Assembly (NCBI GenBank): GCA_026018925.1
Contig: JAKSZU010000007.1
Location: 99,101,501-99,165,500, forward strand
DNA length: 64,000 nt
Origin: Tupaia tana
Taxonomy: Eukaryota > Chordata > Mammalia > Scandentia > Tupaiidae
Direction of reading: 5' to 3'
Part shown: positions 1 through 12,556 of the stretch, one piece after another
Position numbering within the stretch: the first letter of the stretch is position 1
Layout: every line of letters begins with the position of its first letter
Made by a program: the position numbers and the translations under genes
Notes under the pieces: generated by a model
Told to the model about the DNA's origin: nothing
The model's input: only the letters and a program-made list of their open reading frames with translations
Database searches by the model: none

Positions 1-699
1 TCTATGGGGATCTAAAATTTAAGGAATCCTAATATATTTGCCTATCCTGAAGGGGTGAAGTTACTGTTCACTTGTTGAGGGCGGGGACAGCCTTTTCAAC
101 TGGTGGTAAAGTGACTAATAAGTTAATGAAAAACTTTAAAATGGGTTTATGGTGTTGTGGATTCACTTGTGTAGCCCATGGCATCACTGTTGTGTATTTT
201 GTTAGAACTTTAGTTACCATGGGACGAGAGTGTCCTGGGCCAGTTTTGGCCTAGTCCTATTGTATGTAAAAAGATTATTTATATTAAATGTGTCTTGAAG
301 GGCCTTCCAAACGTCAAGATGATTTCTGCCTAGATAGAACTTCAGCACACCCTCCATTATGATCGCAGGATGAAGCATTGTAATTAACAGTAGGTGGTCA
401 GGATAAAGGGGAGCGGTCGGGGGACTTTTGGGAAATCTTACCACACACTCAAGATGAATGAGGGAGCTATGTAATTCTTTTATAGTAGTATATCGGGGAG
501 TCAGAGGGGGGTCACTTCCCAGCAAGGCTACTACATTTCCCGGAGCGGATAGCAAACGGCCTTGCCGACATGCTAATTGACCCAAGCATTGTTCCAAGGT
601 CAGGGGGCACACAGTAGCGGCCTTGCCAACGTACTGAACCAACCGGAAGCAGAGCTCAAAGGTCAAAGGGCTCAGATGGGTCCTGGAGCCCCACCGGGT

Positions 700-855
700 C
701 GGACTCCTCCAATGCACATGTGCATGTGTGCCCAGAACCCCAAGAAGAGAATGGAGAAGAGTGGGCCGTGATGTGGCCGTCCCCTCTGGGGGCCTCTCTC
801 TCTGTCTCTCTCCAGTGAGCACATATGTTCTATAGCATTTTTTTAAAAGCAGTTT
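700..855 (+). mobile_element. tRNA-derived SINE, 3' part
   Basis: Matches the body of the local SINE group (TGCCCAGAACCC, GAGAATGGAG, CCCCTCTGGGGG, TCTCTCTGTC, TTCTATAGCA). The tRNA-like head is too diverged to place, so the start is approximate. Confidence 0.7.
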
Positions 856-1077
856 TGTAAAACTATGAATAAGTAGTAAAGTAATAATACCTTTTTTATC
901 TTTTTCTGTCATATTTGAAAAGCATCAAAATGTTAAGAAGGAAAGAAAACCTTAAACTCAAAGAATCAGTGACCTGGATGATGATCCCTTGAACAATTCC
1001 AAATTTACTAAATATACATCCTATATTCGTCTGGAGGATTTTGAAATATGTGTTAAGAAGATCAAAAATGTTAAGTC

Positions 1078-1258
1078 AGGGGCCAGCAGATGGCATGGTA
1101 GTTGAGGCACTGGACTCCCACATGGATGACTGTGGTTTGCATCCCAAACCTGGCAGCCTGCTTTCTCATTTCCCCCTCTCTGTCTGTATCTCTGGCGAGC
1201 ACATGGACCCTATAGCAAATTTAAAAATAATAATAAAATTGAATAACTCTAAAAAAAA
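1078..1258 (+). mobile_element. Short-form tRNA-derived SINE
   Basis: Head GGGGCCAGCAGATGGCATGG is followed by a tRNA B-box-like GGTTTGCATCCC. It then passes directly to a pyrimidine tract, CCCTATAGCAAATTT and an A/T-rich tail. The central body present in long copies is missing. Confidence 0.85.
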
Positions 1259-1569
1259 GGTAAGCATATGTGAATATGTGTATATGTGTGTATATATGCA
1301 TAAATATATGTATATTTTACATATATGTGAATTCTTTATTTAAATTATATAAAAGTATATATTTATATAATTTTACTGACACATAACAACCTCAAACCCT
1401 GGGGGTCAAAAAGAAATAGCTTTAAAATGTAGCCCGGGACAAGGGGCAAGTAAATACATACACTATGTCAATAGCATCTCTCAGGGAAGAAAGACCGAAA
1501 AAGTAGAATAAATGCTCACATTTTAAAAGCGAGGCACGACTGACAACGTATGAGGACAGACTGAAAGCT

Positions 1570-3190
1570 TCTGGACGGCCAATCTCACACTGGAGCTGTG
1601 AAGGGGCCCAGCGATGGAACTGGAGGCTCTGGGGCTCTGCCCCTTGTAAGCGAGGAGGTGAGAGGGACGCTCCTCTGAACCCCAGCGCGTGCTTCTGGCT
1701 CAGACCCGCCCTGCCAGCTGCGGAGCAGCAGCGTGGAGCTGGCGCTCATCCACAGCGCTGCAGAGACGTGCCCTTCACACAGCACCCGTGCTGTCCTCCA
1801 CGCCCCATAGCGCAGAGCAGGTGGAGCACCCTATGCAGCGGGCAGGGAGCAGCAGCAGGATGCCTAGGAGAGGAAGCCCTGTGATTGAGCCTCCCCAAGG
1901 CCATAACCCTGGGGCCCTCCAGAGACTGCGCTCTGTTCTTCCTCATCCACCTACAGTTGTGCTGAGAGCACCACCCTGCAGAGACCCAGGGCCCAGAACT
2001 CCCCCTGACGGGCTGGCAGCCTGCCCCCTCCCAAGAAAGGGGAGGACGCCTGAGAGACAGGAGTGTGCCAGGTTCCCTGCCCGCCAAGTGGGCAGGGAGA
2101 AGACGGACCCTCACCCCACAGCCCTGAGGATGGCACAGCCGGGCAGACCACTCCCCACAGCAGGGCCTGCCTCTGTCAGGCCAGCCCAGTCTGGTCTCTG
2201 GGTGGCGGGCTTGTGGCGCAGGCCTACCGAGGTCGCCTGCCTCTGGGCCCTTCCAGCCGGCACCCGGGCACCTCTGGGTTTAATGGGCATCTGCCCTGGG
2301 CTACCGAGGCAGGCTGCTCCGGCTCTGCTTGGGTCTGCCGGTCTGTGCTCGCCTCTGGTCCCGCCATGGCTGCCTCACCATTGCCCACTCAAGGTTTAGG
2401 GGCTGCCCCAGCCCTGGGCTTAGCAGCCAGCTTTGCAGGCTCCCATTAGCCCCAGCAGACTAGGCTAGCCTCTAGCTCACAGGGGCCATTTCCCCTGCCC
2501 TCCCCCCAGGCCTGCTTGGTTCTGGTAGTCCTGGTGCTCTGTGCCAGCCCAAGCACCCACTGGGCCTCGAGGTCGTGTTCTGCACAACCGTACTCCCCTC
2601 AGAACCTCAGGACTGCCCCACTGAGGTTGGCTCAGACCTGCTGAGGGCTTCTTGGCCCTGGCCACTTCTGCTGGCCTCTGACTTTAGGGGCTGTGGTCCC
2701 TATGCCCTGCAGGGCACGCCTGGGCTCCACTTGGCCTTCCTTCATCCAGGCTTTGTGGGGTGCAGGACTCCCTGGGGCCCACTTGCCTCAGGCCTCACAA
2801 GATATCCTGTCTGGGGTATCATGTCTGGTGATGTTCAAACCTTGCTCAATTGACCCATCCCTGAAACTCATACGCAGCCTGCCTGGGGCCCACGTGCCTC
2901 TAACCGCCCACCCCTGCAGCTGCCTCCCCGGGCCTGCTCCCACTGAGCTCCACAGCAGGGCCTGCCTGGTCCTCCCCACCTTGGAAAGGCACCTGGGCTC
3001 CCTGCCCAGCCCCCACGGCCCCACCGTGTACTCACCCGGCGGAGAGCCTCACTGGGCCGTACCCCAGAAAGCCAGAGGGCTTGCACGGGTCCTCTCCCCC
3101 TGCCACAGTGACAGCTCAGGCCCTGTGTGTCACACCACCAGACACCGCCTGCTGTGCTCTCTGAAGATACATATCCTCCACAGCGAGGCA
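1570..3190. other. GC-rich block without identified gene
   Basis: A sharply GC-rich stretch in an otherwise AT-rich intron. It has no dense CpG run like a promoter island, no recognisable repeat head, and no reading frame with familiar protein motifs. Several frames are open on both strands only because stop codons are rare in GC-rich DNA. Internal similarity of CTGGGGCCCAC-type segments (near 2770 and 2885) hints at old local duplication. Confidence 0.5.
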
Positions 3191-3966
3191 ACAGGAGCCA
3201 GCTCCAAAATAATTTATAGACTAGTGCTAAAGGTCAAACAGCACAGGGAAATCCATCAATAAATAAGCACAAACTGCCAGTATCCACTCTACTCCATAAA
3301 TCAAGAATAAGCAAGCACTTCACCCGATACCTAAATATCAGTACAGGGACAAAGGAAATATGAAAAACAAGGGAAGATATTTTCTTCAAAGGAACATACT
3401 AGCTCTTCACTAACTGTAGCTTTTTCCTGGAAATCTGAGAAGTAGAATTCAGAATATTGACAATAACAAATCTCAGTGAGATGCAAGAGAATGCAGACAA
3501 CTTCAGGTGATGAGAAAAATTGTTGAGGAGTTCAATAAAGGAAATTAAAAAAATTAATTCTAGAGATGAAGAATACAATACAGGAAATAAATTCTGTAGA
3601 GAGAGTATACAACAGGTTAGACCATCTGGAAGAAAGAATCTCTGAACTTGTGAAAACAACCTTTGATGAGGGGAGGACCAGAAGAAAATGAGTAACAGAA
3701 ACAAGAATGCATGTAAACAAGTGAAGCAGGTTGTGGAACGGAGTAAATGGCAATTCAAAATATACTTTTGGAAAAAAAAAAAAAAAAAACTAGTAGGACT
3801 GTTTCCAGATGTACACAACAGAATGTAATGTTCAACACTGAGGAAAATTTTTCTATATATTACACATTGTTTACAAACTTTGAAAAACCATACTGTATCT
3901 CACTAATAAGTATAATGATTATATTATATGTAAACCAGAAAATACAACTTAAAAAATGTTTTAAAA

Positions 3967-4221
3967 CAGACCAGCAGATGGTATAATGGTTACATTGCTG
4001 GACTCCCATGTAGTCGACCATGGTTCAAGTCCCGCACTTGGTGGTTTAAACTCACTCCAGGTCCAGGTCCATGTGCATGAACGCCCAAGATCACAAGAGG
4101 TGAATGGAGGAGAAAGGGTTGTGGCATGGCCATCCTCCCTGGGGAGTGATTTCTTGCTTTCTGTCTGTCTCTTTGGTGAGTGCATGCACCCTATAGCAAA
4201 AATCTCTCTCTTAAAAAAAGT
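3967..4221 (+). mobile_element. tRNA-derived SINE, long form
   Basis: Near full-length: head GACCAGCAGATGGTATAATGG, B-box GGTTCAAGTCCC, body GCCCAAGATC and GTGGCATGGCCATC, then TGTCTGTCTC and CCCTATAGCAAAAATC with an A-rich tail. Confidence 0.95.
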
Positions 4222-4329
4222 TTTAAAAATTTCATTTTGTCACTTCCTAGATATTAGAACATGTTGTTTAACCCTTGAGCAGAGATGCCAAGTATCTATA
4301 AAATAGATTGTTCGTGGTCCTTTCCTCAG

Positions 4330-4690
4330 AGACTTAGTCTTTTTGGGCTACTGTGACAAGAACACCATAGGGTTGGAGTCTTAGGTAACACACTTTCATG
4401 TCTCCCAGTCCTGGGCGTGAGAAATCCAGGATTGGGTGCCAGCAGTCCAGAGTCTGGGGAGGGCCCATCTCCTGTTCATAGAGGGCACCCTCTGGCTGTG
4501 TCTGCACATGCAAAGGTATAAGAGAACTCCCCAGAGTTTCTTTCTGAGGGCACTAACCTCATTCACAAAGGCTCTGCCCTCATGGTACAATCACCCCTCC
4601 AGGCCCCACTCCTAATGCCACTACAGTGGGGGTTATGGACGCAACACATGAGTATCAGAAGGACACAAACATCCAAGATTTCAAGCCACT
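4330..4690. mobile_element. Old interspersed repeat (MaLR-LTR-like family)
   Basis: Shares start and end signatures with 11213-11635, 17178-17402 and 48205-48575: opening CTTAGTC followed by a poorly conserved CTGTGACAA-type stretch, a middle AGGGCACTAAC and CCTCATGGTACAATCACC, and a closing GGACACAAACATCCA. It resembles mammalian-wide antisense LTR fragments, but the exact family is uncertain. Confidence 0.5.
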
Positions 4691-5973
4691 AGCACATACT
4701 GAGGGATGGGAGGAAAGGAAACCTCAAAAGTTCATGGAAAATGCATATTATAAAACCATATGCATGGATTTAAAAATTGCCTTACACCAAAATAATGTCC
4801 TATTGTAACTAAGTTTTCCATGATGTTTTGAAGTACCCTCGTACAATGTATGTGACAGGAAAACTAGCTATTCTCCTCCAAACTGTGTTATTCCTCCACA
4901 GCATAGACTTGCTTCTCGGAAGTATTTCTCCTATTGGGGGACAGTATTTCCTAACTTCCGTGTCACTGAGTTTGTCAAAAAGTCTGTCCTCCATTGCATT
5001 GCTCTTTCGCTTTTGTAAAACATCATTGCACTTGTTTGTGTCCGTGTTTCTCGGTTTCCTAGTTTCTTTCATTGATTGATGTGCCTGCCACTCTGACGCC
5101 ACTATGCAATATTGCTTACCGTCGCTGTGTAATAAATCTTGAAATTGGGTCGGCTGAGCCCTCCCACTTTATTCTTCGTGAGATTTTTTTGTTTAGCTAC
5201 CGCAGTTCCTTTACTTTTTATATAGTGTTAGAATTATATTACCTATGTCTACAAAAAAACTTGCTGGAATTTTGACAGGAATTGTGTTAAACCTATGTAT
5301 CAATTTTGGGGAAATTGTCATCTCTACGATGTGCAGTCTCCTGTTCATGGGCACTTTCCGACTCTCATCTACTGAGGTCTTTCATCCATCCTGTCGTAGT
5401 TTTCATACACATGTCCTATACATATTTGATTAGACTTTTATCTACTTTATTCTCTTTGGGCAATTATAAATGGAAATGTGTTTCTAAGTTCTGTGTCCAA
5501 GTATTTATTGCTAGTGTAGAGAAATACAATTATATTCTCCAACTTTGCTAAATTATTTGAGGATTTTTTTGTAGATTATTTGGTATTTTCTATATAGATA
5601 GTTATTCATATGCAAGTAGAGGTAGTTATGTCTCTTAATTTCTGGTTTGTATGCTTTTATTTTCCTTTTTTGTCTTGTCACACTGGCTTGAACTTCCAGC
5701 TCCATATTAAGTAAGAGCGATGAAAATGGACATGCTTGCTTTGTTCCCTGTCTTGCATGGTAAGCATTCAGCCTTTCACCATTAGGCAGAATATTACTTA
5801 CAACTAATTTAGTACTTTTTATAGATGGTATTTATCAAGATAAGGACATTCTCCTTTGCTCCTGTTTTTCCTCATAGTTCCTTATAATGTGCAAGTGTTG
5901 TATTTAATTTTTTTCTCATGAATATATGCACAGGTAGATAATCAGTGTTTTGTTTTTGTTCTTGTTTTTATAT

Positions 5974-6207
5974 TGCCGGAAGGTGCATGCACTTGTCAGA
6001 GAGAGATGGAGGAGGAGGGTAGAAAGTACCCCAGTGGGGTGTGGTTATACTACAGCCCTCCCCCTCCCTTTCTCCGTCCGTCAAGATTGGGGGCTTGCAT
6101 GCACACATCAGGCATGCTTTCAAGTCGCCTGGACTAGTATTCAAGCTGCGTTCAGTCTTGTGGGGTCTGGCTCCCTTAACCACTGGGTTACAGGGCCGAC
6201 CTGGATT
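5974..6207 (-). mobile_element. tRNA-derived SINE (antisense)
   Basis: Reads on the - strand; inserted in the antisense L1. The head end (complement of GGCCCTGTAACCC) is diverged, so this is an older copy. Confidence 0.75.
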
Positions 6208-7189
6208 AAGGTTATTGACATGATTACTTGAGTTTTCCTTTTTAGCTGGTTAGTAGTGAATTACACTGGTTGATGTTTCTAACATGAATCAGGCTTGCAT
6301 CCCTGAAAACCTCAACTAATCATGGTGTCTAATTCCTTTTATATATTGCTGAATTCTATTTCATAATATTTGATAAGCATGTATATATTTATATCCATGA
6401 GGAATATATTGGTATATAACTTTATATTTTTTTACTTCTTCTGGCTTTGATATCAGGATAATACTAATTTCATAAAGTGAATTAGGAACTATTCTCCTTA
6501 CTCAAATTTGTATTGTACTTTTAATTTTTTATTTAATATTGTACTTTGAATTTTTAAATTTATAATAATTAAATAACAGCTTAGATTTGAAAGCATGATT
6601 TTAGTGTCAGAATAGCCAGCTATGGGAATGTACTCTCTACCTTTTGTTTTGTTATTATTTAGAATTAAATTTTTATTAGTCATAATTCTGTGGTGAACAT
6701 CTTCCTAACATATCTTACAAACTTGTCCTGCTTATCTTAGAATAATTTCTAGAAATGGAATTATTATATCAAATGATAACAACATTTTCATGCTTAAATA
6801 AGTCCCAATTTTTCCTCCAGAAGAAGGGTGCCAATTAAATACTTTAGCCAGTCAATGTGTGGGGGTGCTCGCAGGCCCCCCACACACACACACACACTCA
6901 TTTCATTCCAACTTCTGAATACAGGTGTCTCATTTGGTGTGATTCATTCCGATTTGTTACTCTGGAAATTCATTCTTGTGCCAACCAATGCTGTCCCGAT
7001 CATTCCTCAGCACAGTATTTATAAATTTCTAATTTTGAATTTTGATATGGTTAACTTTTATGAACATTTCTTATTTTATTATATGTTGATCAAATAAAAT
7101 GACTGATCTAATTTCTGTTTATTATTTATTATAGTTGTGTTGGTGGTATATTTAGAATATATTTTATTCTTGGAAAAATCTTGTGTATT

Positions 7190-7455
7190 AGGCCCAACAG
7201 GTGGTGCGGGAATTAAGGTAACTGGCTCTCACATGGCCAGCTGCTCAGTTTGAGTCCCAAACCTGGCAGCTTGAGAAACACACCTGGTGCTTGTGCCCAA
7301 ACTTCTGAGAGGAGAATGGAGGAGAAGGGGTTGCGGCATGGTCATACCCCCTGGGAGGTGATTTTTTACTCTCTCTCTCTCTCTTCCCCCTGCCCCAGTC
7401 TAGCAAATGTATGCACCCTATAGCAAACATTTTTTTTAAAGAAAAAAAAAAAAAC
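7190..7455 (+). mobile_element. tRNA-derived SINE, long form
   Basis: Head GGCCCAACAGGTGGTGCGG, B-box GTTTGAGTCCC, body ending in CCCTATAGCAAACA and an A-rich tail. It splits the antisense L1. Confidence 0.9.
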
Positions 7456-7719
7456 TTCTATTTTATCAATATTTTTATTGATTGACTGTGAGGGTTTGTT
7501 AATGGTATTTTTATGTTCGTCTCTTCTAAACATTTTTTTCTTTATAAATATTTTACATCATATAGGTTATGCCTATAGATTTGTGATAGTCTGGTTCACT
7601 TTTTTATACTAAATTATTTCCACCTGGATTTTTATTTTATTTCCTGTTAATATTGGTGCTCCTTTGGCTATTTCGGTTTTGCTTATTATATCATTGTCCT
7701 TTAATTTTTCACTTTTTTA

Positions 7720-7962
7720 AATTGCCATAGAACATGTGTGCTTGCCGGAGAGGGACAGAAAGATGGGGTGTTGGCAGGGAAGGGAGAAAGCTCCCCCCAG
7801 AGGGGCACTGTCATGCTGCAGTCCCTTCTCCATTCTTCCTTCATGGGATTTGGGACATGTGCTTATGCATACTGGGAGTGCTTCCAGGCCACTGGGGCTG
7901 GGGTTCAAACTGTAGTCAGCCATATAGGATTTACCTCTTATAAGGCTACAAGGCAGCCCAAA
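7720..7962 (-). mobile_element. tRNA-derived SINE (antisense)
   Basis: Complement of the group consensus: TTGCCATAGAACATGTGTGC at its 3' end and GGGGTTCAAACTGTAGTC as complement of the B-box region. Confidence 0.8.
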
Positions 7963-7981
7963 TTTTCACCTTTAAAAAAAG

Positions 7982-8135
7982 GGGGGGGGGGGTGGGTGGC
8001 AGGTGGTTAAGGTGCTGGGCTCCCGTATTGCTGACCGTGGTTCAAGTCCCAGACGCGGTGACTTGGCTTATTTTCCCTTTCTCTCTTTTTCTGTCTCTTC
8101 CCAAGTCAAATTTAAAATAAAGTTAAATAAAAACA
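7982..8135 (+). mobile_element. Short-form tRNA-derived SINE with G-run
   Basis: GGTGGCAGGTGGTTAAGGTG head, GGTTCAAGTCCC B-box, then a pyrimidine tract and AAATTTAAAATAAAG tail. It is preceded by a run of G at 7981-7991 replacing the usual GGGGCC. Confidence 0.85.
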
Positions 8136-8355
8136 ATTATTTAATAAAAAATTTAAAAAATTAGTTATGTATTTCTTCCATGAAGGAGAAAGACAGAGAA
8201 AGAGACCCCCACAGAGTCTGTTCACTACATCTGTCCCTGGTCTCTGCTGCCCTGAGCACACACCTGGTGTGCTCAGGGAGGGCCTGGAGTGTGAGCCAGG
8301 TCTTTCCATGTGGATCCAGTCGTGATATTGTCACTGTGCTAGACCAGCTGGCTCT

Positions 8356-8376
8356 GCTTGCTTGCTTGCTTGCTTG

Positions 8377-8418
<42 letters not shown>

Positions 8419-8419
8419 A
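8356..8419. repeat. (CTTG)n(CTTT)n microsatellite
   Basis: Clean CTTG units switch abruptly to CTTT units. Confidence 0.97.
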
Positions 8420-8954
8420 GCCTCCCACTCATTTTACTTTCTATGTCATACATGTAAAACATAGTTGGACTTAATATCTGATACAAACTCAGGCTGCCTT
8501 TCAGTGGCTTATAAATGGATTGACCGTACATTTGTCATCTTGTGTTAGGCCTGTTATTGTGTGTACTAAAGACCGATTTCCTTTATAAAGTATTGTCTTG
8601 TAGTTTTCCCTGGTAGAGATTCCTGTACACAGTCACTCTGTCTCAGATTCCACATGGTGTTTTAGAGATTCTTCACCAGCCACGTAGGCTGTTGCACTGT
8701 GCGTACACTCACTGCCAGCTAACGCCCACCAGCATTCGCCAGCCTGGGATGCCGTGGCCACACCACGTTCTCTTATGAAATGAGAGTCCCGGTGCTTGCC
8801 CTCTGACAGGATGCTGGAAATAAAGCTCTGGCTAATCATGTGAGCAGACCTGTGAACTCAGCTGGACCCCTGCCCCACTCCTGACTGCTTTTGTTCTAGC
8901 ACATCCCGGCCACTGCTCACATGTACTTACTTGGTGCTCTCATGGGCCACTGGC

Positions 8955-9130
8955 AGTCGGAGAATTTTATAGACAGAGACTCGCTTAATTGTCGCTAACA
9001 ACCATGGGGGTGGCATCAACCCCTTTATAGACGAGGAAGGAAAGTGAACCCACAGAGAGGTTAAGCAGCTTGCTGAAGTCCTCACCTTTACAGGCATAGT
9101 GCAGCTGGAATTAGAACTATTAAACCTCCA
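8955..9130 (-). mobile_element. MIR (antisense)
   Basis: CCCTTTATAGACGAGGAAGG and AGAGAGGTTAAGCAGCTTGC match the complement of the MIR core, followed by the GCTGGAATTAGAAC region. Confidence 0.75.
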
Positions 9131-10317
9131 TTACCTCAGCAGGAAGAAAAAAAAAAATCTTTTTTTTTTTTTTTTTTCCTGTAGGGTTCAATTGGATTTT
9201 GGTACAAAGTGAACTTTAAAAAGCTTTGCCCTAGGAGAAAATGTGAGGTGAACGAGGACACTTACGTTGTACCCAACCAAGGGTACAGTAATTTCCTTTG
9301 GAGATTAATGTGCCCTGAATCTGGCTACTGATTTAATCTTTAATCATGTGCAAATATAAATAACACTCCGTGTCTGTACTCGGTGTCTATGAAATGCCCT
9401 GTCGTGTAAGGCTGCTGTCGCACGCTGCATCCGTAATGTGTGGTGTTACAGCGTCGGGAGTGTAGACGGGGCCTCCTCCACTGTTCATTTCACTGTCATT
9501 TCTCATCTCATCCAGTTGCTTCTTATCTCAGTTGACACCTCAATCGACAATCTCTTACTGTTGTTTTTTCTCACTATTTATCTATTGTTTCAGAGTCTGC
9601 TTCTCAAATTTTATTGGAAGAATAAAGCAGAACATTATCAAGTTCTTTCTTATACTTTTTACCTAAAAGGAAAAAAACTGAGGCAAAAATATGTGAAGAA
9701 AAAGTTTATTTGGGCCAACGTTGAGACTGCAGTGCTGGGGGAGGGGCTTGGGGAAAAGAGAAGTTGGGGGCAATTCCAAGTTCTTTACAGCGTGTAAGCT
9801 ACCAATTGGCTACATGTTGTTTTCTAAGTCGTGAATTCTAGGAACTTGCAATAAGTAAATGGTAATGATTACGATTTACAATAACACTTAAATCATCTAT
9901 ACTCATTTATAGGGACAATCTGATCCAGAGTTTCTTGTGAAAGAGACTTGACAATGTCAGGAGGTTGGGAGAAGTCACAAAGCCTCACTATTGACGTTTT
10001 CCAGGGCCAAGTAAATGTGTTTCAGTCAGCATCCCCACAGGGTCTTGACACTGGCCCGCCCTCGGCCAGCCCGGACCACGAGGTGCATGTGCTTGGTATA
10101 TTTGGGAGGTCTGGGACGCGGACTCAGCTGCAGAGTGTTCAGTCTCACAGCTGCGCAACCGTCTAGCCCCACCAGGCCAGATAGATTAATCGTACTTGGC
10201 ATTCTCAGGTTAGGCCAACTTGCCTTTTTTTGTCAATAAAGTCTTTCGAAGATAAAAGGTCTTTTTAAACATTATTTATTTCGTTCTATTTGTTAGTGTT
10301 ATTTTTTAAAAATTTGA

Positions 10318-10440
10318 TATAGGGTACACATGCTCGTCACAGAGAGAGAGAGAGAGAAAAGCCTCTAGGCCTGTGACTTGAACCGTGGTCAGCCATGTGG
10401 GAATCCAGCACCCTAACCACCACACCACCTGCTGCCCCCA
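10318..10440 (-). mobile_element. Short-form tRNA-derived SINE (antisense)
   Basis: ATAGGGTACACATGCTCGTC, a GA-repeat, then GACTTGAACCGTGGTCAGCC (complement of B-box) and ACCACCTGCTGCCCCC. The central body is absent. Confidence 0.85.
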
Positions 10441-10600
10441 GAGACACACATTTTCTTAGCATTCCTGTATGTTTCTTTTTCCTGAAGTTATAGAATCTTT
10501 TTTATAGACCCTAACTTGGGGGACCCATTCTCAACTGAGGCCTTGGGAGAATTAAGCACCAAAGCTCCAAAGGAGAGGTCCAAAATTGAATGTATTTTTT

Positions 10601-10722
10601 TTAAGAGAAGTTTTTGCTATAGGGAGTATGCACTTGGCGGAAAGACAAGAGACAGAAAGAGACAGAGAGACAGAAAGTGAGAAATCACCCCTGGGGCAGG
10701 GAAATGGCCATGCAATATAAAA
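10601..10722 (-). mobile_element. SINE fragment, 3' half only (antisense)
   Basis: TTTTTGCTATAGGGAGTATG through GTGAGAAATCACCCC and GGCCATGCAAT. The element stops before the tRNA-like head, so it is 5' truncated. Confidence 0.8.
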
Positions 10723-10908
10723 AAATTGAACTCAAGGGTTACTTCTCAGTTCCAGTGTAAAGAGGGTTAGTGGAACCCAGCAAGGCAGGTCTGTCAACAC
10801 TGGTGGTTTTACCTGAACAGGTAGCAGGGCAGAGGGAGGAACCAGGGTTCTTACACATGTACACTGTACTTCAACTTATCTATTTATCTAAAAATAATTC
10901 TGCATCTT

Positions 10909-11148
10909 GGGGGCAGCAAGTGGCATGATGTTTAAGATGCTGGACTCCCACATGGTTGACTGCCATTAGAATCCCGGACCTGGCCTTGAAAATCATGCGG
11001 GGCATATATGTGTGCATGCCCAAAACCCCAGGAGGAGAATGGAAGAGGAGGGGTTGCAACATGGTTGTCCCCTCTGAGGGGTGATTTTTCACTTTCTCTC
11101 TCACTGTCTCTCTCTGGCAAGTGCACGTGCCCTATGGCAAAAAAACTT
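10909..11148 (+). mobile_element. tRNA-derived SINE, long form
   Basis: Head GGGGGCAGCAAGTGGCATG, AGAATCCCGGACC, body TGCCCAAAACCC, end CCCTATGGCAAAAAAAC. Confidence 0.93.
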
Positions 11149-11212
11149 ACTTTTTTTTTCACTTTTATTCCGTTTTAGATTCAAGCTGGACTTTCGTATT
11201 AGCTTCCTTGGT

Positions 11213-11635
11213 ATGGTGTCTTAGTCTGGCATCATGAAGTTAATAGACATAGCTGAGGCCGGGCAGTTCGTATAGAAGAGAGATTTATCTGGCTTATGAT
11301 TATGATGGGAAAGTGCAAAGGCACGAGGCCAGCTCATGACAGCGTGGCCGACAGCAGAGAGGATGGCGGGCACGTGAAGAGAGAGACGGGCAGCCATCTG
11401 CCTTTGCTAACAACTTGAGTAGTTTCCCCATATCAAGTACTTCCGAGCAGAGTTAGGGCTCACTCGTCCTCGGGAAACAGCATGAGTCCGTTTATGAGGG
11501 CGAGGCCTCCACGAGCCGATCACTATCCACTGGACCTCACCTCTTAAAGGTCTCTCCACCTTCCTCTGCCATTACACCGGGGATCAAATTCCCAAGCAGG
11601 AAACTCTGGGAACAGACCATACTCAAACCATAGCA
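11213..11635. mobile_element. Old interspersed repeat (MaLR-LTR-like family)
   Basis: Opens GGTGTCTTAGTCTGGCATC and closes GACCATACTCAAACCATAGC, sharing order and ends with the copies at 4330, 17178 and 48205. Confidence 0.5.
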
Positions 11636-11892
11636 GGCAGCCCATGCAGCACCCCGCCACTTCTGCACCTGAATGAATCCCCCGCGCTAGATCCGCCCTC
11701 AGTGCTCTGCACTGTACTTCCTTGGGAGCCATCTGGATCCTCTAGCCTCGATGCTAGTTTTCTTCCAAGTGGTGCAAACCATACTATGTAATTTAAATAC
11801 GCAAAAATCTGTACTTTCCCTTTTGGCGATACCAGTTAGTGTGAACTGCCTATTTTGCTCAGTTTCTTTGCAGTTTTTTTTTTTTCTTTTTT

Positions 11893-12010
11893 TCATTTCC
11901 AGAGGGTTTGTGCACTGGGAAGAGAGAGAGGCAAAGAGGGAGAGGGATAAAGTAGCCCCCACTAGGGCATGGTCACCCCTCAATCCCATCTCCATTTCTT
12001 CATCTTGTGC
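11893..12010 (-). mobile_element. Diverged SINE fragment (antisense)
   Basis: A GAGAGAGAGGCAAAGAGGGA run is followed by a CCCCCACTAGGGCATGGTCA body resembling the antisense SINE. Ends are unclear. Confidence 0.45.
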
Positions 12011-12394
12011 TCTTGCTTCCACTTTCTCTACTTCATGCTTTCTTTCGTGGAAGGACTATGTCACCCCCTGTATCATGCAGGCGACTTAACAAGGACACTG
12101 TTATGGCAGGGGAGGAAGGACTGGTCAAGCTGGCCCTAGGGAGGTCTCTGAGCAGAGACTTGGTCAGTGTCTCTGTCTTCCCTGACATTCATCTTTACTC
12201 TCCCTGACTGTTAGTTTCATGCTTGTAGGTAAGTTTTTCCCAGGGCTTTGGAGGAGGGGAAGGTTACCAGCAATCCAGCGCTCATGTATTTGTGAACACG
12301 GCAGTAAGAGTGCCTTTATCTCTTTGTTCTAGCCACAAAAAAAAGAAAAAAAAAAATCCAAGGGAAGGACTCTGATTGACTTGTGCCATTTATG

Positions 12395-12555
12395 GGCCTT
12401 TTTAAAAAAAAAAAAAAAAAAGATTTTTGCCAATTATTTGTTAATGATAACATTTATGGTAATATCCTTGATTGAGCCAATATACAATGTATTCTGGATG
12501 GAAAATCTCATTACAGGGAATGACTGTAAATAAATAAGTAAAAAATATATTTAAA
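12395..12555 (+). mobile_element. 5'-truncated copy of HAL1-type 3' end
   Basis: CTTGATTGAGCCAATATACA, ATTCTGGATGGAAAATC and the TAAATAAATAAG tail align with the 3' end of the half-L1 element at 58137-60872, read from its - strand. This shows that the unusual 3' end belongs to a dispersed family. Confidence 0.7.
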
Positions 12556-12556
12556 G

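Larger units (their letters stand above)
5090..7720 (-). mobile_element. Old antisense L1 fragment (ORF2 region), interrupted by SINEs
   Basis: The + strand reads like the complement of L1 ORF2. Examples are the TGCTTGCTTTGTTCCCTGTC and CAGCCTTTCACCATTAGGC segments near 5730-5790, and GCTTGCATCCCTGAAAACC then GGCTTTGATATCAGGATAA at 6290-6460, in the order expected for L1. It is heavily mutated, with SINEs at 5974-6207 and 7190-7455. Confidence 0.75.

Noticed and set aside
214..912. 232-codon - strand frame
   Set aside because: It runs into a SINE body and shows no protein family features; no splice or promoter context.
1689..2399. 236-codon open frame in the GC-rich block
   Set aside because: Low stop-codon density from base composition; overlapping frames on both strands and no recognisable motif.
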